From: Streptomyces sp. 71268
GTDB taxonomy: Bacteria; Actinomycetota; Actinomycetes; Streptomycetales; Streptomycetaceae
Assembly (NCBI RefSeq): GCF_029392895.1
Contig: NZ_CP114200.1
Location: 959,501-1,023,500, forward strand
Reading direction: 5' to 3'
DNA: 64,000 nt
The translations under genes were made by a program, and so were the position numbers. Shown here one piece after another: positions 46,126-54,408 of the stretch (the first letter of the stretch is position 1; the number at the start of each line of letters is the position of its first letter). The notes below the pieces were generated by a model. It was given only the letters and a program-made list of their open reading frames with translations. It ran no database searches and was not told the origin of the DNA.

Positions 46126-47274
46126 ATGCGCCTTTCGGATCTCCGTCCGATCCTCCCCCATCCCGGCCCCTGGGCCTCGGTCTACGCCGACACCTCGCAC
46201 ACCACGGAGGACGCGGCCAAGCACCAGGAGCTGACGGCCCGCGCCGCGACCCAGGAGCTCGCCGAACTCGGCGCGAGCGCGGCGACCCGCGACGCGGTCT
46301 ACAAGGCCCTGTTCAACGGCCCGGACGCCGGGCCGATCGGCCGGCCCCCGGCGTCCGGCAAGCGGGCCGGGCGCGCCGTGTTCGCCACCGACGGCGAGGT
46401 CGTGCTCGACGTGCCGCTCCCGGGCCCGCCGGCCACCCCGATGACCACCTGGTCCGCGCTGCCGAGGATCACGCCCCTGCTGCGGTCCGTCGGCGACCCG
46501 ACGCCGTGCCTGGTGGCGTACGTGGACCGCACCGGGGCCGACTTCGAGGTCCGCGACGACGCCGGGCAGCGCGAGACGGGGCAGGTCAGCGGGGCCGACT
46601 GGCCGATACACAAGACCGCGTCGGCCGACTGGTCGGAGCGGCACTTCCAGACGGCCGTCGAGAACACCTGGGAGCAGAACGCCGCCGAGATCGCCAACGC
46701 CGCCCACGAGATGTGGCAGCGCTGCGGCGCCGAGGTGATGCTGCTGGTCGGCGACGCCCGCGAGCGCAAGGCGGTGCGCGACCGGCTGCCCGAGCCGCTG
46801 CGGGCGGTGACGGCGGAGAGCGAGCACGGCGCCCGCTCGACGGGCTCCGGCAGCGCACGGCTCGAACGCGACATCGCCCAGGTGCGGGCCGCGCACGAGA
46901 CCGAGCACGTGAGCGAGGTGCTGGACCGCTTCCACGCCGCGACGCACGACGACGGCGGCGGCAACGCCATCGCGGGGGTGCCCGCCCTGGTGGAGGCGGC
47001 CCGCGAGCACCAGATCGACACGCTGCTGGTCACCCCGGACGGCCAGGACAACGGCCGCGAGGTGTGGATCGGGCCGGAGGGTGACCAACTGGCCGTTCGC
47101 AGCACCGAGTTGCAGTACCTGGGGGCGGTGCGCCCCGCGCCGGCCCGGGCGGACGACGCGCTGGTGCGCGCGGCGATCGCCGGCGGGGCCGATGCCGTCG
47201 TCGTCAGCGACCCGGCCACCGCCCCGGTGGGCGGGCTCGGCGCGCTCCTGCGCTGGCCCGCCAACCCCCACTAG
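46126..47274 (+). CDS. Vms1/Rv2629-like archaeo-eukaryotic release factor family protein
   Basis: 382 residues from ATG 46126, with AAGGAGG upstream. It opens with MRLSDLRPILPHPGPWASVYAD, and the central domain has FEVRDD and ADWSERHFQTAVENTWEQNAAEI, as in the bacterial release-factor-1-like (baeRF) group that includes mycobacterial Rv2629. Relatives are proposed peptidyl-tRNA hydrolases or ribosome-associated hibernation/rescue factors. There is no GGQ motif in the usual position. Neighbours give no clear clue. Confidence 0.82.
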   Translation: MRLSDLRPILPHPGPWASVYADTSHTTEDAAKHQELTARAATQELAELGASAATRDAVYKALFNGPDAGPIGRPPASGKRAGRAVFATDGEVVLDVPLPGPPATPMTTWSALPRITPLLRSVGDPTPCLVAYVDRTGADFEVRDDAGQRETGQVSGADWPIHKTASADWSERHFQTAVENTWEQNAAEIANAAHEMWQRCGAEVMLLVGDARERKAVRDRLPEPLRAVTAESEHGARSTGSGSARLERDIAQVRAAHETEHVSEVLDRFHAATHDDGGGNAIAGVPALVEAAREHQIDTLLVTPDGQDNGREVWIGPEGDQLAVRSTELQYLGAVRPAPARADDALVRAAIAGGADAVVVSDPATAPVGGLGALLRWPANPH

Positions 47275-47300
47275 CGGCGGGGTCACCACCCGTCCACACG

Positions 47301-47618
47301 TCAGCGCGGTGGCGCCCCCGCGCTCGGCGTGCGACCGCCCGGCGCCGTCGAGGCGGCGCCGGGCGGCGCGGGGTCAACGGCCACGTCGAGCACGTCGACG
47401 AGCCTGCGCAGCTTCTGCTGCGCGCGCGGCGCGTGGGCCCGTGGCACGCGGATGACGGCGGTGGTCACCCTCGCCGACGCCTCGACGGACGTGGCCGCGT
47501 CCGCCGGTGCCGCCGTGTACGCGAAGTCCAGCACCTGGTGGTGGTTGAGGGTGGCGGCGAGCCGTACGAGCGTGCCACGGCCGGGCCGGAGCGTGACGGT
47601 GAGCCGGGTGTGTTCCAT
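47301..47618 (-). CDS. Small ACT-like domain protein
   Basis: 105 residues from ATG 47618. The beta-alpha-beta pattern (LTVTLRPGRGTLVRLAATLNHHQVLDFAY, then TTAVIRVP and QQKLRRLVDVLDVAV) resembles the ACT domain of acetolactate synthase small subunits. No catalytic partner is encoded nearby. A strong hairpin ends 37 bases upstream of the start, so expression probably requires antitermination or read-through. The disordered Pro/Ala tail is not part of the fold. Confidence 0.65.
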   Translation of the reverse strand: MEHTRLTVTLRPGRGTLVRLAATLNHHQVLDFAYTAAPADAATSVEASARVTTAVIRVPRAHAPRAQQKLRRLVDVLDVAVDPAPPGAASTAPGGRTPSAGAPPR

Positions 47619-47654
47619 GCGGGGTGGTCCTGTCTCTGGGTCCGGAAACAGAGA

Positions 47655-47681
47655 AGACCCCTCGCGAGGCGCGAGAGGTCT
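47655..47681 (-). terminator. Strong hairpin in the leader of the ACT-like gene, candidate attenuator
   Basis: A 12-position stem (47655-47666 with 47670-47681, one G-T pair) and 3-base loop lies 37 bases before the start codon, followed on the minus strand by a pyrimidine-rich TTCTCTGTTTCC. A small frame with an ATG at 47809 or 47761 and stop at 47708 lies upstream, fitting a leader peptide. Confidence 0.65.
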
Positions 47682-47707
47682 GCGTGCGGGCGGTGAGTTC
47701 GGGGAGG

Positions 47708-47809
47708 TCACTCCCCCGGGCTCGGTGCCGGCACGCCGCGGCTGGTAATCCGCTGCTGCATGGCGGGCATGCTGGCAGAAACCGACCACATCCCGGAGAG
47801 GCATCTCAT
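47708..47809 (-). CDS. Possible leader peptide upstream of the attenuator
   Basis: A 33-residue frame (MRCLSGMWSVSAS... ending PAPSPGE) stops 27 bases before the hairpin. A shorter 17-residue version starts at 47761. It has no run of a single regulatory amino acid, so ribosome-mediated attenuation is only a possibility. Confidence 0.3.
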   Translation of the reverse strand: MRCLSGMWSVSASMPAMQQRITSRGVPAPSPGE

Positions 47810-47927
47810 ACTGCGGACGAGCGGGGGGACCGGCGGCCGGGCGCGGGTGACGTCGGCCGGGTACGGGGCGCGCTCGACCGTCGCCACGGGCGCTACGTGC
47901 GTACGTCACGGGCGCCGGGCGCGGAGG

Positions 47928-48581
47928 TCACGGGCGCCGGGCGCACTCCGCGCGCAGCCCGGCCGTCAGGACGCGGACCCCGAAGTCGAAGCGCGCGTCG
48001 AAGTCGACGAACCGCTCCCACGGAGTGGCGGCCAGGCGCGGGTAGCGCCCGTCCCGTACCGAGGCCGCGAGCAGTTCGGTCTCGCCGCCGGTCGCCCCCT
48101 GCTGTTCGAGCACCTCGCCCAGTACGTAGCTGAAGAGGGTGGTGGCGGCCCACAGCGCCTTCTCCGGAGGCAGCTCCGCCTCCCCCAGGATCGCCAGCAT
48201 GGTGTCGGCGAGGGTGAGCGTGGCCTGTTGGGCCGTGTAGGTGCCGCCGACGACGCGCGCCCCGTCCCGCTGCGCGAGGAGTGTCTCGCGCAGCGCGCGG
48301 GCGAGGGCCGCGGCGCGCTCCTCCCAGGTGTCGCCCGTGAGGTCGGCCCGCGCCAGGACGCCGGCCAGCAGCGTCTCGGCCATCTCGTCGAGCAGCGCCT
48401 GCTTGTTGTCGAACAGCCGGTACAGCGTGGGCAGTTGGACCTCCAAGCTCGCGGCGAGCCGACGCATCGTCAGTGATTCCAGGCCGCCGGAGTCGACCAG
48501 CGCGAGCGCCGTACGCGCCACCGTCTCGGCCCGCAGCGGCGTCCTGGCCCGACTGCCGTCCCTCTGAGTTCTGATTGACAC
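47928..48581 (-). CDS. TetR-family regulator (TetR_C tetracycline-repressor-like)
   Basis: 217 residues from GTG 48581. The helix-turn-helix SLTMRRLAASLEVQLPTLYRLFDNKQALLDEM (~36-67) and the long C-terminal domain match the TetR class-C type. The start has no Shine-Dalgarno sequence and lies inside the operator-like palindrome, suggesting a leaderless, autoregulated transcript. It is divergent from a ferredoxin-reductase/PPOX pair, its likely targets. Confidence 0.9.
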   Translation of the reverse strand: MSIRTQRDGSRARTPLRAETVARTALALVDSGGLESLTMRRLAASLEVQLPTLYRLFDNKQALLDEMAETLLAGVLARADLTGDTWEERAAALARALRETLLAQRDGARVVGGTYTAQQATLTLADTMLAILGEAELPPEKALWAATTLFSYVLGEVLEQQGATGGETELLAASVRDGRYPRLAATPWERFVDFDARFDFGVRVLTAGLRAECARRP

Positions 48582-48592
48582 GTTAACAACGT
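48580..48592. promoter_or_regulatory. Operator-like palindrome ACGTT-AAC-AACGT at the tetR start
   Basis: A perfect inverted repeat overlapping the GTG start of the TetR gene. The 11-mer TAACAACGTTA within it recurs 35 bases away near the divergent gene. It is strikingly AT-rich for this genome. Confidence 0.65.
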
Positions 48593-48612
48593 TATCACTA
48601 CCTTGAATTCAT

Positions 48613-48626
48613 CGTTGATAACAACG
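48613..48626. promoter_or_regulatory. Operator-like palindrome CGTTG-ATAA-CAACG
   Basis: A second perfect palindrome in the same 70-base gap, containing the repeated TAACAACGTTA element (48619-48629). The pair probably positions two TetR dimers to control both divergent promoters. Confidence 0.65.
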
Positions 48627-48651
48627 TTAATCTTTTACTTGGGGGTGGCCC

Positions 48652-49626
48652 ATGCGACAGGTGGCCCCGGCTCGCCCGCGCACACCGGCGGACGAGCTGG
48701 CGATGGTGGTACGGCAACTGCGGTGGGAGGCCGAGGGCGTGGTCTCCGTCGAGTTGGCCGCGGCGGACGGAGGCGACCTGCCGCCCTGGCGCCCCGGCGC
48801 CCACATCGAGCTGGTCCTGCCCACCGGGATCGCCCGCCAGTACTCGCTGTGCGGCTCGGTGACGGACCGCTCCCGCTACCGCGTCGGCGTACGGCGCGAG
48901 CGCGGCAGCCGTGGCGGTTCGGAGTACGTGCACGCCTTCCTACGCCCGGGGCAGCCGGTGCGGGTGCGCGGCCCACGAGACAACTTCGGCTTCCGACCGG
49001 AGCCGGCGTACCTGTTCATCGCGGGTGGCATCGGCATCACGCCGATCCTGCCGATGGTGCGGGAGGCCGTGCGCCGGGGCGTGCCGTGGCGACTGGCGTA
49101 CGGCGGTCGCACGGCGGCCTCGATGGCCTTCCTCGACGAACTCGCGCCCCACCGCGAACACGTGTGGCGCTACCCGAAGGACGAGACGGGCCGCATGCCG
49201 CTCGGCGACTGGCTCGCCCCACCCCGCCCCGGCACGGCCCTGTACGCCTGCGGTCCCGAGTCCCTGCTGACCGCGATCGAGGAGGGCAGCGCGCACTGGG
49301 ACCCGGGAACCGTCCGCATGGAGCGGTTCGCGGCGCGGCCGAGGCCGGCCGTGCCACGGGCCGAGGTCGAGGTGGTGTGCGCGCGCTCGGAGACCACGGT
49401 GACCGTGCCCGCCGACCGCTCCGTCCTGAGCGCGCTCGAAGCGGCCGGCGTCCCGGTGGTCGGCTCCTGCCGGGAGGGCGTCTGCGGTACGTGCGAGACC
49501 CGGGTGCTCGACGGCGTACCCGAGCACCTGGACGACATCCTCTCGGCGGACGAGCGCGCGGCCGGCGACCGCATGTACCCCTGTGTGTCCCGGGCCCGCG
49601 GCAGACGGCTGGTGCTCGATGTGTGA
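48652..49626 (+). CDS. Ferredoxin/oxidoreductase of the vanillate-demethylase reductase type
   Basis: 324 residues from ATG 48652, with GGGGG upstream. Order of domains: FAD/FMN-binding barrel with RQYSLCG (~63-69), NAD(P)-binding YLFIAGGIGITPILPM (~122) and YACGPESLL, then a C-terminal plant-type [2Fe-2S] ferredoxin (CREGVCGTCETRVLDG and a final CVSR). It transfers electrons from NAD(P)H to a partner oxygenase or flavoprotein. The PPOX gene 51 bases downstream is the likely partner. Probably repressed by the divergent TetR. Confidence 0.9.
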   Translation: MRQVAPARPRTPADELAMVVRQLRWEAEGVVSVELAAADGGDLPPWRPGAHIELVLPTGIARQYSLCGSVTDRSRYRVGVRRERGSRGGSEYVHAFLRPGQPVRVRGPRDNFGFRPEPAYLFIAGGIGITPILPMVREAVRRGVPWRLAYGGRTAASMAFLDELAPHREHVWRYPKDETGRMPLGDWLAPPRPGTALYACGPESLLTAIEEGSAHWDPGTVRMERFAARPRPAVPRAEVEVVCARSETTVTVPADRSVLSALEAAGVPVVGSCREGVCGTCETRVLDGVPEHLDDILSADERAAGDRMYPCVSRARGRRLVLDV

Positions 49627-49677
49627 CCGCCCGACGGCTGACGGAACGGCGCGGTGCGCGTCGCGAGGAGGACGACC

Positions 49678-50376
49678 TTGACCGAGACCATCGACCCGCC
49701 GCGCGGGGCCGCGCCGGCCCGGACGGCGGCCGACGACTACCGGCCGATCGGCCTGGCCCGGGTGCGGGAGGTGCTGGGGCACCCGCTGCCCTTCATCGCG
49801 GAGAAGAAGGAGCCCTACCTCGGGGAGTTCGCCACCCGCTTCATCGCGCACAGCACGTTCTGCGTGGTGGCCTCCGCCGACGAGCTGGGACAGCTCGACA
49901 CCAGCCCCAAGGGCGACCCGCCGGGTGCGGTGCGGGTGCTCGACCCGTGGACGCTGGCCCTGCCCGAGCGCCCCGGCAACCGGCTCGCCGACACCTTCGA
50001 GAACGTGTCCCGCAACCCGGCCGTGGGGCTCGCGTTCTTCGTACCCGGCGTACGCGAGGTGCTACGGGTGAACGGGGACGCGTTCATCACCGACGACACC
50101 GAACTGCTCGACCGGCTCGGCGCCGAGGGCAAGCCCGCCGTGCTCGCGACCATCGTGCGGGTCCGCGAGGTGTTCGGGCAGTGCGGAAAGGCCGTGATCC
50201 GGGCCAAGCTGTGGGACGGCGACGCCCGCCACCTCGCCGACGCCCTGACCTTCGGCAGCAGCTTCTCCGCCATGACCGTCGCGGAGAACGCCGGCAAGAT
50301 GGCCCGCACCCTCGGCGACCAGGTCGGCTCCCTGGACGCCACGCTGGAACACCACTACGAGAACGACCTCTACTGA
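49678..50376 (+). CDS. PPOX-type FMN flavoprotein (pyridoxamine 5'-phosphate oxidase family)
   Basis: 232 residues from TTG 49678, set by GAGGAG 7 bases upstream; a GTG at 49654 has no ribosome site. The split-barrel fold is indicated by FIAHSTFCVVASADELGQLDTSPKGDPPG and NPAVGLAFFVPGVREVLRVNGDAFI. It resembles the MSMEG_1061-like subgroup, which binds FMN and reduces or oxidises small molecules. It is second in a TetR-linked operon with a ferredoxin reductase. A 19-base-pair terminator follows. Confidence 0.88.
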   Translation: MTETIDPPRGAAPARTAADDYRPIGLARVREVLGHPLPFIAEKKEPYLGEFATRFIAHSTFCVVASADELGQLDTSPKGDPPGAVRVLDPWTLALPERPGNRLADTFENVSRNPAVGLAFFVPGVREVLRVNGDAFITDDTELLDRLGAEGKPAVLATIVRVREVFGQCGKAVIRAKLWDGDARHLADALTFGSSFSAMTVAENAGKMARTLGDQVGSLDATLEHHYENDLY

Positions 50377-50386
50377 TCCCGTACCC

Positions 50387-50437
50387 CGACACGTCTGACG
50401 CCCCGGGCCGGCGGAGCTCGGGGCGTCAGACGTGTCG
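50387..50437. terminator. Perfect 19-bp hairpin between convergent genes
   Basis: 50387-50405 pairs without a mismatch to 50419-50437 around a 13-base loop, between the PPOX and SorC-type genes. Very strong bidirectional terminator. Confidence 0.88.
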
Positions 50438-50452
50438 CGCGGTCGTGCGGGG

Positions 50453-51526
50453 CTAGCTCGCGCCGTCCGGGTCGGCCCGGTCGAGGGCCGGGCGCGGGCC
50501 GGGGCCGGTCTCGAGCAGGAGGTAGTCCGCGACGGCCGTGTCCGTGACGAGGCTGGTCACCAGGCCGGAGCGGAGCACCGCGCCGATCGCCTCGGCCTTG
50601 CGCAGCCCACCCGCGATGGCCACCACCTCCGGGATGCGGCGCAACCGGTCGGCCTCCACCGTGATGCAGCGCTCCCCGAGGTCGCGGCCGACCCGGCGGC
50701 CCTCGGCGTCGAAGAGGTGGGCCGACATCTCGGCGGCGGCGCCGAGCGAGGCGTACTGCGCCCGCTCCTCGTCGCTGAGCATGTCGTAGACGGTGGAGAT
50801 GCCCGGCGCCCACGAGCCGATGGACACGGCCGCCACGGTGACCTTGTCGAAGTACTCGAAGGCGCGGGCGATGCCGGGCTGCCGGCGCAGCGCGGCGGCG
50901 GTCGCCGAGTCGGGCAGCAGCATCGGCGCGTAGATGGGGTGGGCCTCGCCGCCGGAGACGGCCGCCGCCCGGCGCACCGCCTCGACCGAGCCGCGCTCGG
51001 CCGTGCCCGCGTCGTACACGCCGGTGAGCTGGACGACGGTGCACGGCGGGAGGCGGTGCAGGGCGGCGGCCATGTTGATGGTGGACCGGCCCCAGGCCAG
51101 GCCGAGCACGTCGCCCTCGTCGACCAGCTCGCCGAGCAGGTCGGCGGCCACCTCGCCCAGGTTCTCCGGGTCGGTGGGGGCGGTGGTCGCGGGGCCCGCC
51201 GCGTCGTCCGGGCCGTCCGTCAGGGCCGGCGCGGACTCGACCACCACCGCGTGGCGCAGCCCGTAGCGGGCGCGCAGGGCGTCCGAGCGCTCGGCGTCGA
51301 GCTCGGCGGGCACCCGGATCTCGATGCGCACCAGATCGCGGTCGAGCGCGGTCTCCAGCACGCGGGCCACCTTGAAGCGGCTGACGCCGAACTCCTCGGC
51401 GATTTGGATCTTGGACTTGCCCTCCAGGTAGAAGCGGCGCGCCATAGCCGCCGCCTGCACCAGCTCGGCGGGTCCCATCCGCGTGGCTGAACGGCCCGTC
51501 GACACCGCGTTCTCCTCACTGTTCAC
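50453..51526 (-). CDS. SorC/DeoR-type sugar-binding transcriptional regulator
   Basis: 357 residues from a GTG at 51526; a GTG at 51505 has the better ribosome site (GAGGAG 6 bases upstream), so the true protein may start seven residues later. The helix-turn-helix KSKIQIAEEFGVSRFKVARVLETA is at ~37-60. A SorC-type sugar-phosphate-binding domain follows (LGLAWGRSTINMAAAL, IGSWAPGISTVYDML). It lies just downstream of rpe on the same strand, suggesting control of pentose phosphate metabolism. Confidence 0.9.
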   Translation of the reverse strand: MNSEENAVSTGRSATRMGPAELVQAAAMARRFYLEGKSKIQIAEEFGVSRFKVARVLETALDRDLVRIEIRVPAELDAERSDALRARYGLRHAVVVESAPALTDGPDDAAGPATTAPTDPENLGEVAADLLGELVDEGDVLGLAWGRSTINMAAALHRLPPCTVVQLTGVYDAGTAERGSVEAVRRAAAVSGGEAHPIYAPMLLPDSATAAALRRQPGIARAFEYFDKVTVAAVSIGSWAPGISTVYDMLSDEERAQYASLGAAAEMSAHLFDAEGRRVGRDLGERCITVEADRLRRIPEVVAIAGGLRKAEAIGAVLRSGLVTSLVTDTAVADYLLLETGPGPRPALDRADPDGAS

Positions 51527-51605
51527 GTTCTGGACTCAACCGTCATCCTGTCAGAAACGGCGGTCCTTGGTTCGCCCTTTACCTTGGCGTTCACCAAGCC
51601 GTGGC

Positions 51606-52301
51606 TCAGTGTCCGCATGCCCATGCGGCACTCGCGGTCGCTTCCTGCGCCTGGGCCCGCAGTCGGCGTACGGCGTCGGCCGGGTCGTCGGCGCCGTAGA
51701 CGGCGGAACCGGCGACGAACACGTCGGCTCCGGCCTCAGCACAGCGTTCAATGGTCGAAGACGAAACCCCTCCGTCCACTTGCAGCCACATCTGGAGGCC
51801 GTGTCGTCCGATCAACTCCCGGGTGCGGCGGATCTTCGGCAGCATGATGTCGAGGAACGCCTGCCCGCCGAAGCCGGGTTCGACCGTCATGACCAGCAAC
51901 ATGTCGAGTTCGGGCAGCAGATCCTCGTACGGCTCGATGGGCGTCGCCGGCCTGAGCGCCATGGCGGCGCGGGCCCCCTTGGCCCGGATCTCGCGCGCCA
52001 GCCGCACCGGCGCGCGCGCCGCCTCGACGTGGAAGGTCACCGAGGACGCGCCGGCCTCCACGTACTGCGGGGCCCAGCGGTCCGGGTCCTCGATCATCAG
52101 GTGGCAGTCGAGCGGCACGCCCGTCGCCTTGCCGAGCGACTCGACGACCGGCACGCCGAGCGTCAGGTTCGGCACGAAGTGGTTGTCCATGACATCAACG
52201 TGCAACCAGTCGGCGCCATCGGGCCCCGAGACGGCTGCGGTCTCCTCCGCCAGGCGGGAGAAGTCGGAGGAAAGGATGCTGGGACTGATCTGAACGGCCA
52301 T
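51606..52301 (-). CDS. rpe: Ribulose-phosphate 3-epimerase
   Basis: 231 residues from ATG 52301. TIM-barrel signatures: [16 protein letters not shown] at the start, [17 protein letters not shown] with metal-binding His/Asp, [27 protein letters not shown] and LQVDGGV. It interconverts ribulose and xylulose 5-phosphate in the pentose phosphate pathway. The SorC-type regulator gene follows 79 bases downstream. Confidence 0.96.
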   Translation of the reverse strand: MAVQISPSILSSDFSRLAEETAAVSGPDGADWLHVDVMDNHFVPNLTLGVPVVESLGKATGVPLDCHLMIEDPDRWAPQYVEAGASSVTFHVEAARAPVRLAREIRAKGARAAMALRPATPIEPYEDLLPELDMLLVMTVEPGFGGQAFLDIMLPKIRRTRELIGRHGLQMWLQVDGGVSSSTIERCAEAGADVFVAGSAVYGADDPADAVRRLRAQAQEATASAAWACGH

Positions 52302-52566
52302 GCCGCCAAGCCTGCCACGCCGGGCGCCCACGGGCAGCGTCGGGGATCACCGCGCACACCGCCCGGCCGCTCCGGGCGCCCAGGTCACGCGCGTACGCCC
52401 GCCGGCCGGCGCGGGTCGAGGTCGGGTGGCTCGGAGGCGCCGGGTGAGTGGCGCGCGGAGGCGGCGGCCGGCGCGCAGGCCAGCAACCGGGGGCCGTACG
52501 CGCATCGTTGCGGGCCACGCGGGGTCAACTCGCGGGTCGGTCGGGTCGGGGCCGCCGGTGGGCGCC

Positions 52567-53019
52567 CTACCGGGTGGTGACCTTGTGGACGGTGGTGTCG
52601 TCGGGGCGCAGCGGGCGCCCGTCCGACGACCGGACCTCCAGCGCGCGCAGGGGGTGCCCGTCGCGGCGGTCGACCAGTCGCGAGTGCTCCTCGTCGGGGG
52701 CGAAGAAGTGCGCCTCGCCCCACTGCCGCAGCGCCACGATGACCGGGAAGAGGGCCTCGCCCTTCGGGGTCAGCACGTACTCGCGGTAGGCGCTGCCGTC
52801 CGACGCCGGGACTGAGGCGAGGACGCCGCCGGCGACCAGCGCGCGCAGCCGCGCGGTGAGGATGTTCTTCGCCACGCCCAGGCCGCGCTGGAACTCCCCG
52901 AAGCGGCGGCTGCCGTCGAAGGCGTCGCGCACGATCAGCAGGGACCACCAGTCGCCGATGGCGTCCACCGAGCGCGCGACGGGGCAGTCGCTGTCGTCGA
53001 ACCGGGTCCTCGTCACCAT
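52567..53019 (-). CDS. HxlR-family (winged HTH) regulator
   Basis: 150 residues from ATG 53019 with GGAGGAC upstream. The conserved Cys of the family is in DDSDCPVARSVDAIGDWWSLLIVRDAF, and the winged helix is at ~40-95 (GVAKNILTARLRALVAGGVL). HxlR proteins often sense aldehydes, quinones or redox state through this Cys. It is divergent from an MFS exporter, with a large inverted repeat between them. Confidence 0.92.
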   Translation of the reverse strand: MVTRTRFDDSDCPVARSVDAIGDWWSLLIVRDAFDGSRRFGEFQRGLGVAKNILTARLRALVAGGVLASVPASDGSAYREYVLTPKGEALFPVIVALRQWGEAHFFAPDEEHSRLVDRRDGHPLRALEVRSSDGRPLRPDDTTVHKVTTR

Positions 53020-53043
53020 GTCGTCCTCCACTCCCCGCGCGTC

Positions 53044-53108
53044 CATCTGGTTGCAACATGCTACCGGTAAGGCTAGCGTGCCGCCTGGTAGCAAGATGAA
53101 ACCAGATC
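53044..53108. promoter_or_regulatory. Large inverted repeat (22-bp arms) between HxlR and MFS genes
   Basis: Arms 53044-53065 and 53087-53108 are reverse complements at 18 of 22 positions, sharing ATCTGGTT and TGCTACC blocks, with a 21-base spacer. Their symmetric placement in the 103-base divergent gap fits two HxlR-dimer sites controlling both genes. Confidence 0.7.
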
Positions 53109-53122
53109 TGGAGGGGAACCGA

Positions 53123-54391
53123 ATGGCCACCGACCGCGCGCCCGCACCGCCCCCGCCCACGGCCCGTGACACGCCCCCGACCGAGGAGGGGCCCGGATAC
53201 GTCCTGTCCCGCGGGGCCCTGCTGCTGTTCGCCGTCGCCTGCGGGACCGCCGTGGCCAACGTGTACTTCGCCCAACCGCTCCTGGTCACCGTCGGCCAGG
53301 ACCTCGCCATGAGCCCGGCGCTGGTCGGCGGCGTCGTCACGCTCACGCACGTCGGGTACGGCCTTGGCCTGTTCTTCCTCGTACCGCTGGGGGACGTGGC
53401 CGACCGCAGGCGGCTCGTCGTGACCCAACTGCTGCTCCTGGTCGCGGCGTTGGCGGCGATCGCCGTAGCCCCCACGGCGGCGGTCCTGCTCGCGGGCATG
53501 GTCGCCATGGGGCTGCTCGCCGTCGTCACCCAGACGCTGGTGGCCTTCGCGGCGTCGCTGGCCCCGCCCGCCCAGCGCGGACGCGTCGTCGGCATGGTGA
53601 CCAGCGGCGTGGTCAGCGGCATCCTGCTCGCCCGCACCGCCTCCGGCGCCATGGCCGACCTCGCGGGCTGGCGCTCCGTCTACCTCGCGTCGGCGGTGCT
53701 CACCGCGCTGCTCGCGCTCGTCCTGCACCGCGTGCTGCCGCGCCACACCGGCGCCCCATCGGCGGCCCTGCCCTACGGGCGACTCCTGCGCTCCACGGTC
53801 ACCCTGTTCGCGCGGGAGCCCCTGCTACGCCTGCGGGCCGCCCTCGGCCTGCTGATATTCACCGCGTTCAGCACGCTGTGGAGCAGCGTCGCGCTACCGC
53901 TCAGCGAGGCGCCGCACTCCCTGTCGCACACCGCGATCGGGGCCTGGGGGCTGGTCGGCGTGGTGGGCGCGCTGGCCGCGACGGTGGCGGGCCGGCTGAA
54001 CGACCGCGGGCACGCGCGGTGGGCCACCGGCGCCGCCCTCGCGCTGCTCGCCGCCTCCTGGCTGCCCCTGGCCCACACCCGCGGCTCGCTGTGGGCCCTG
54101 GCCGTCGGCGTCGTCCTGCTCGACCTCGCCGTGCAGGCCGTCCACGTCACCAACCAGACCCTGATCCACGCCCGGCACCCGACCGCGGGCAGCCGGCTGA
54201 TCGGCGGCTACATGGTCTTCTACTCGATCGGCAGCGCCACCGGCGCCATCGTCGCGACCTCCCTCTACGCGGCGGCCGGCTGGGGCGCCGTGTGCGCCTT
54301 CGGCGCCACGGTCAGTTGCCTCGCGCTCGCGCTGTGGGCGCTCACCCGAGAGGGCGCCCGCGGCCCCGCCGCCGAGGCAGGCGGCGGCTGA
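53123..54391 (+). CDS. MFS transporter (probable drug/metabolite exporter)
   Basis: 422 residues from ATG 53123, 6 bases after GGAGGGG. Twelve membrane segments are visible, with the cytoplasmic loop PLGDVADRRRLVVTQ between helices 2 and 3 and NVYFAQPLLVTVGQDLAMSPALVGG near the N terminus. This is typical of 12-helix efflux proteins of the YnfM/AraJ kind. The divergent HxlR gene is its probable repressor. Confidence 0.9.
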   Translation: MATDRAPAPPPPTARDTPPTEEGPGYVLSRGALLLFAVACGTAVANVYFAQPLLVTVGQDLAMSPALVGGVVTLTHVGYGLGLFFLVPLGDVADRRRLVVTQLLLLVAALAAIAVAPTAAVLLAGMVAMGLLAVVTQTLVAFAASLAPPAQRGRVVGMVTSGVVSGILLARTASGAMADLAGWRSVYLASAVLTALLALVLHRVLPRHTGAPSAALPYGRLLRSTVTLFAREPLLRLRAALGLLIFTAFSTLWSSVALPLSEAPHSLSHTAIGAWGLVGVVGALAATVAGRLNDRGHARWATGAALALLAASWLPLAHTRGSLWALAVGVVLLDLAVQAVHVTNQTLIHARHPTAGSRLIGGYMVFYSIGSATGAIVATSLYAAAGWGAVCAFGATVSCLALALWALTREGARGPAAEAGGG

Positions 54392-54408
54392 CGGCACGGG
54401 CCCGCACC

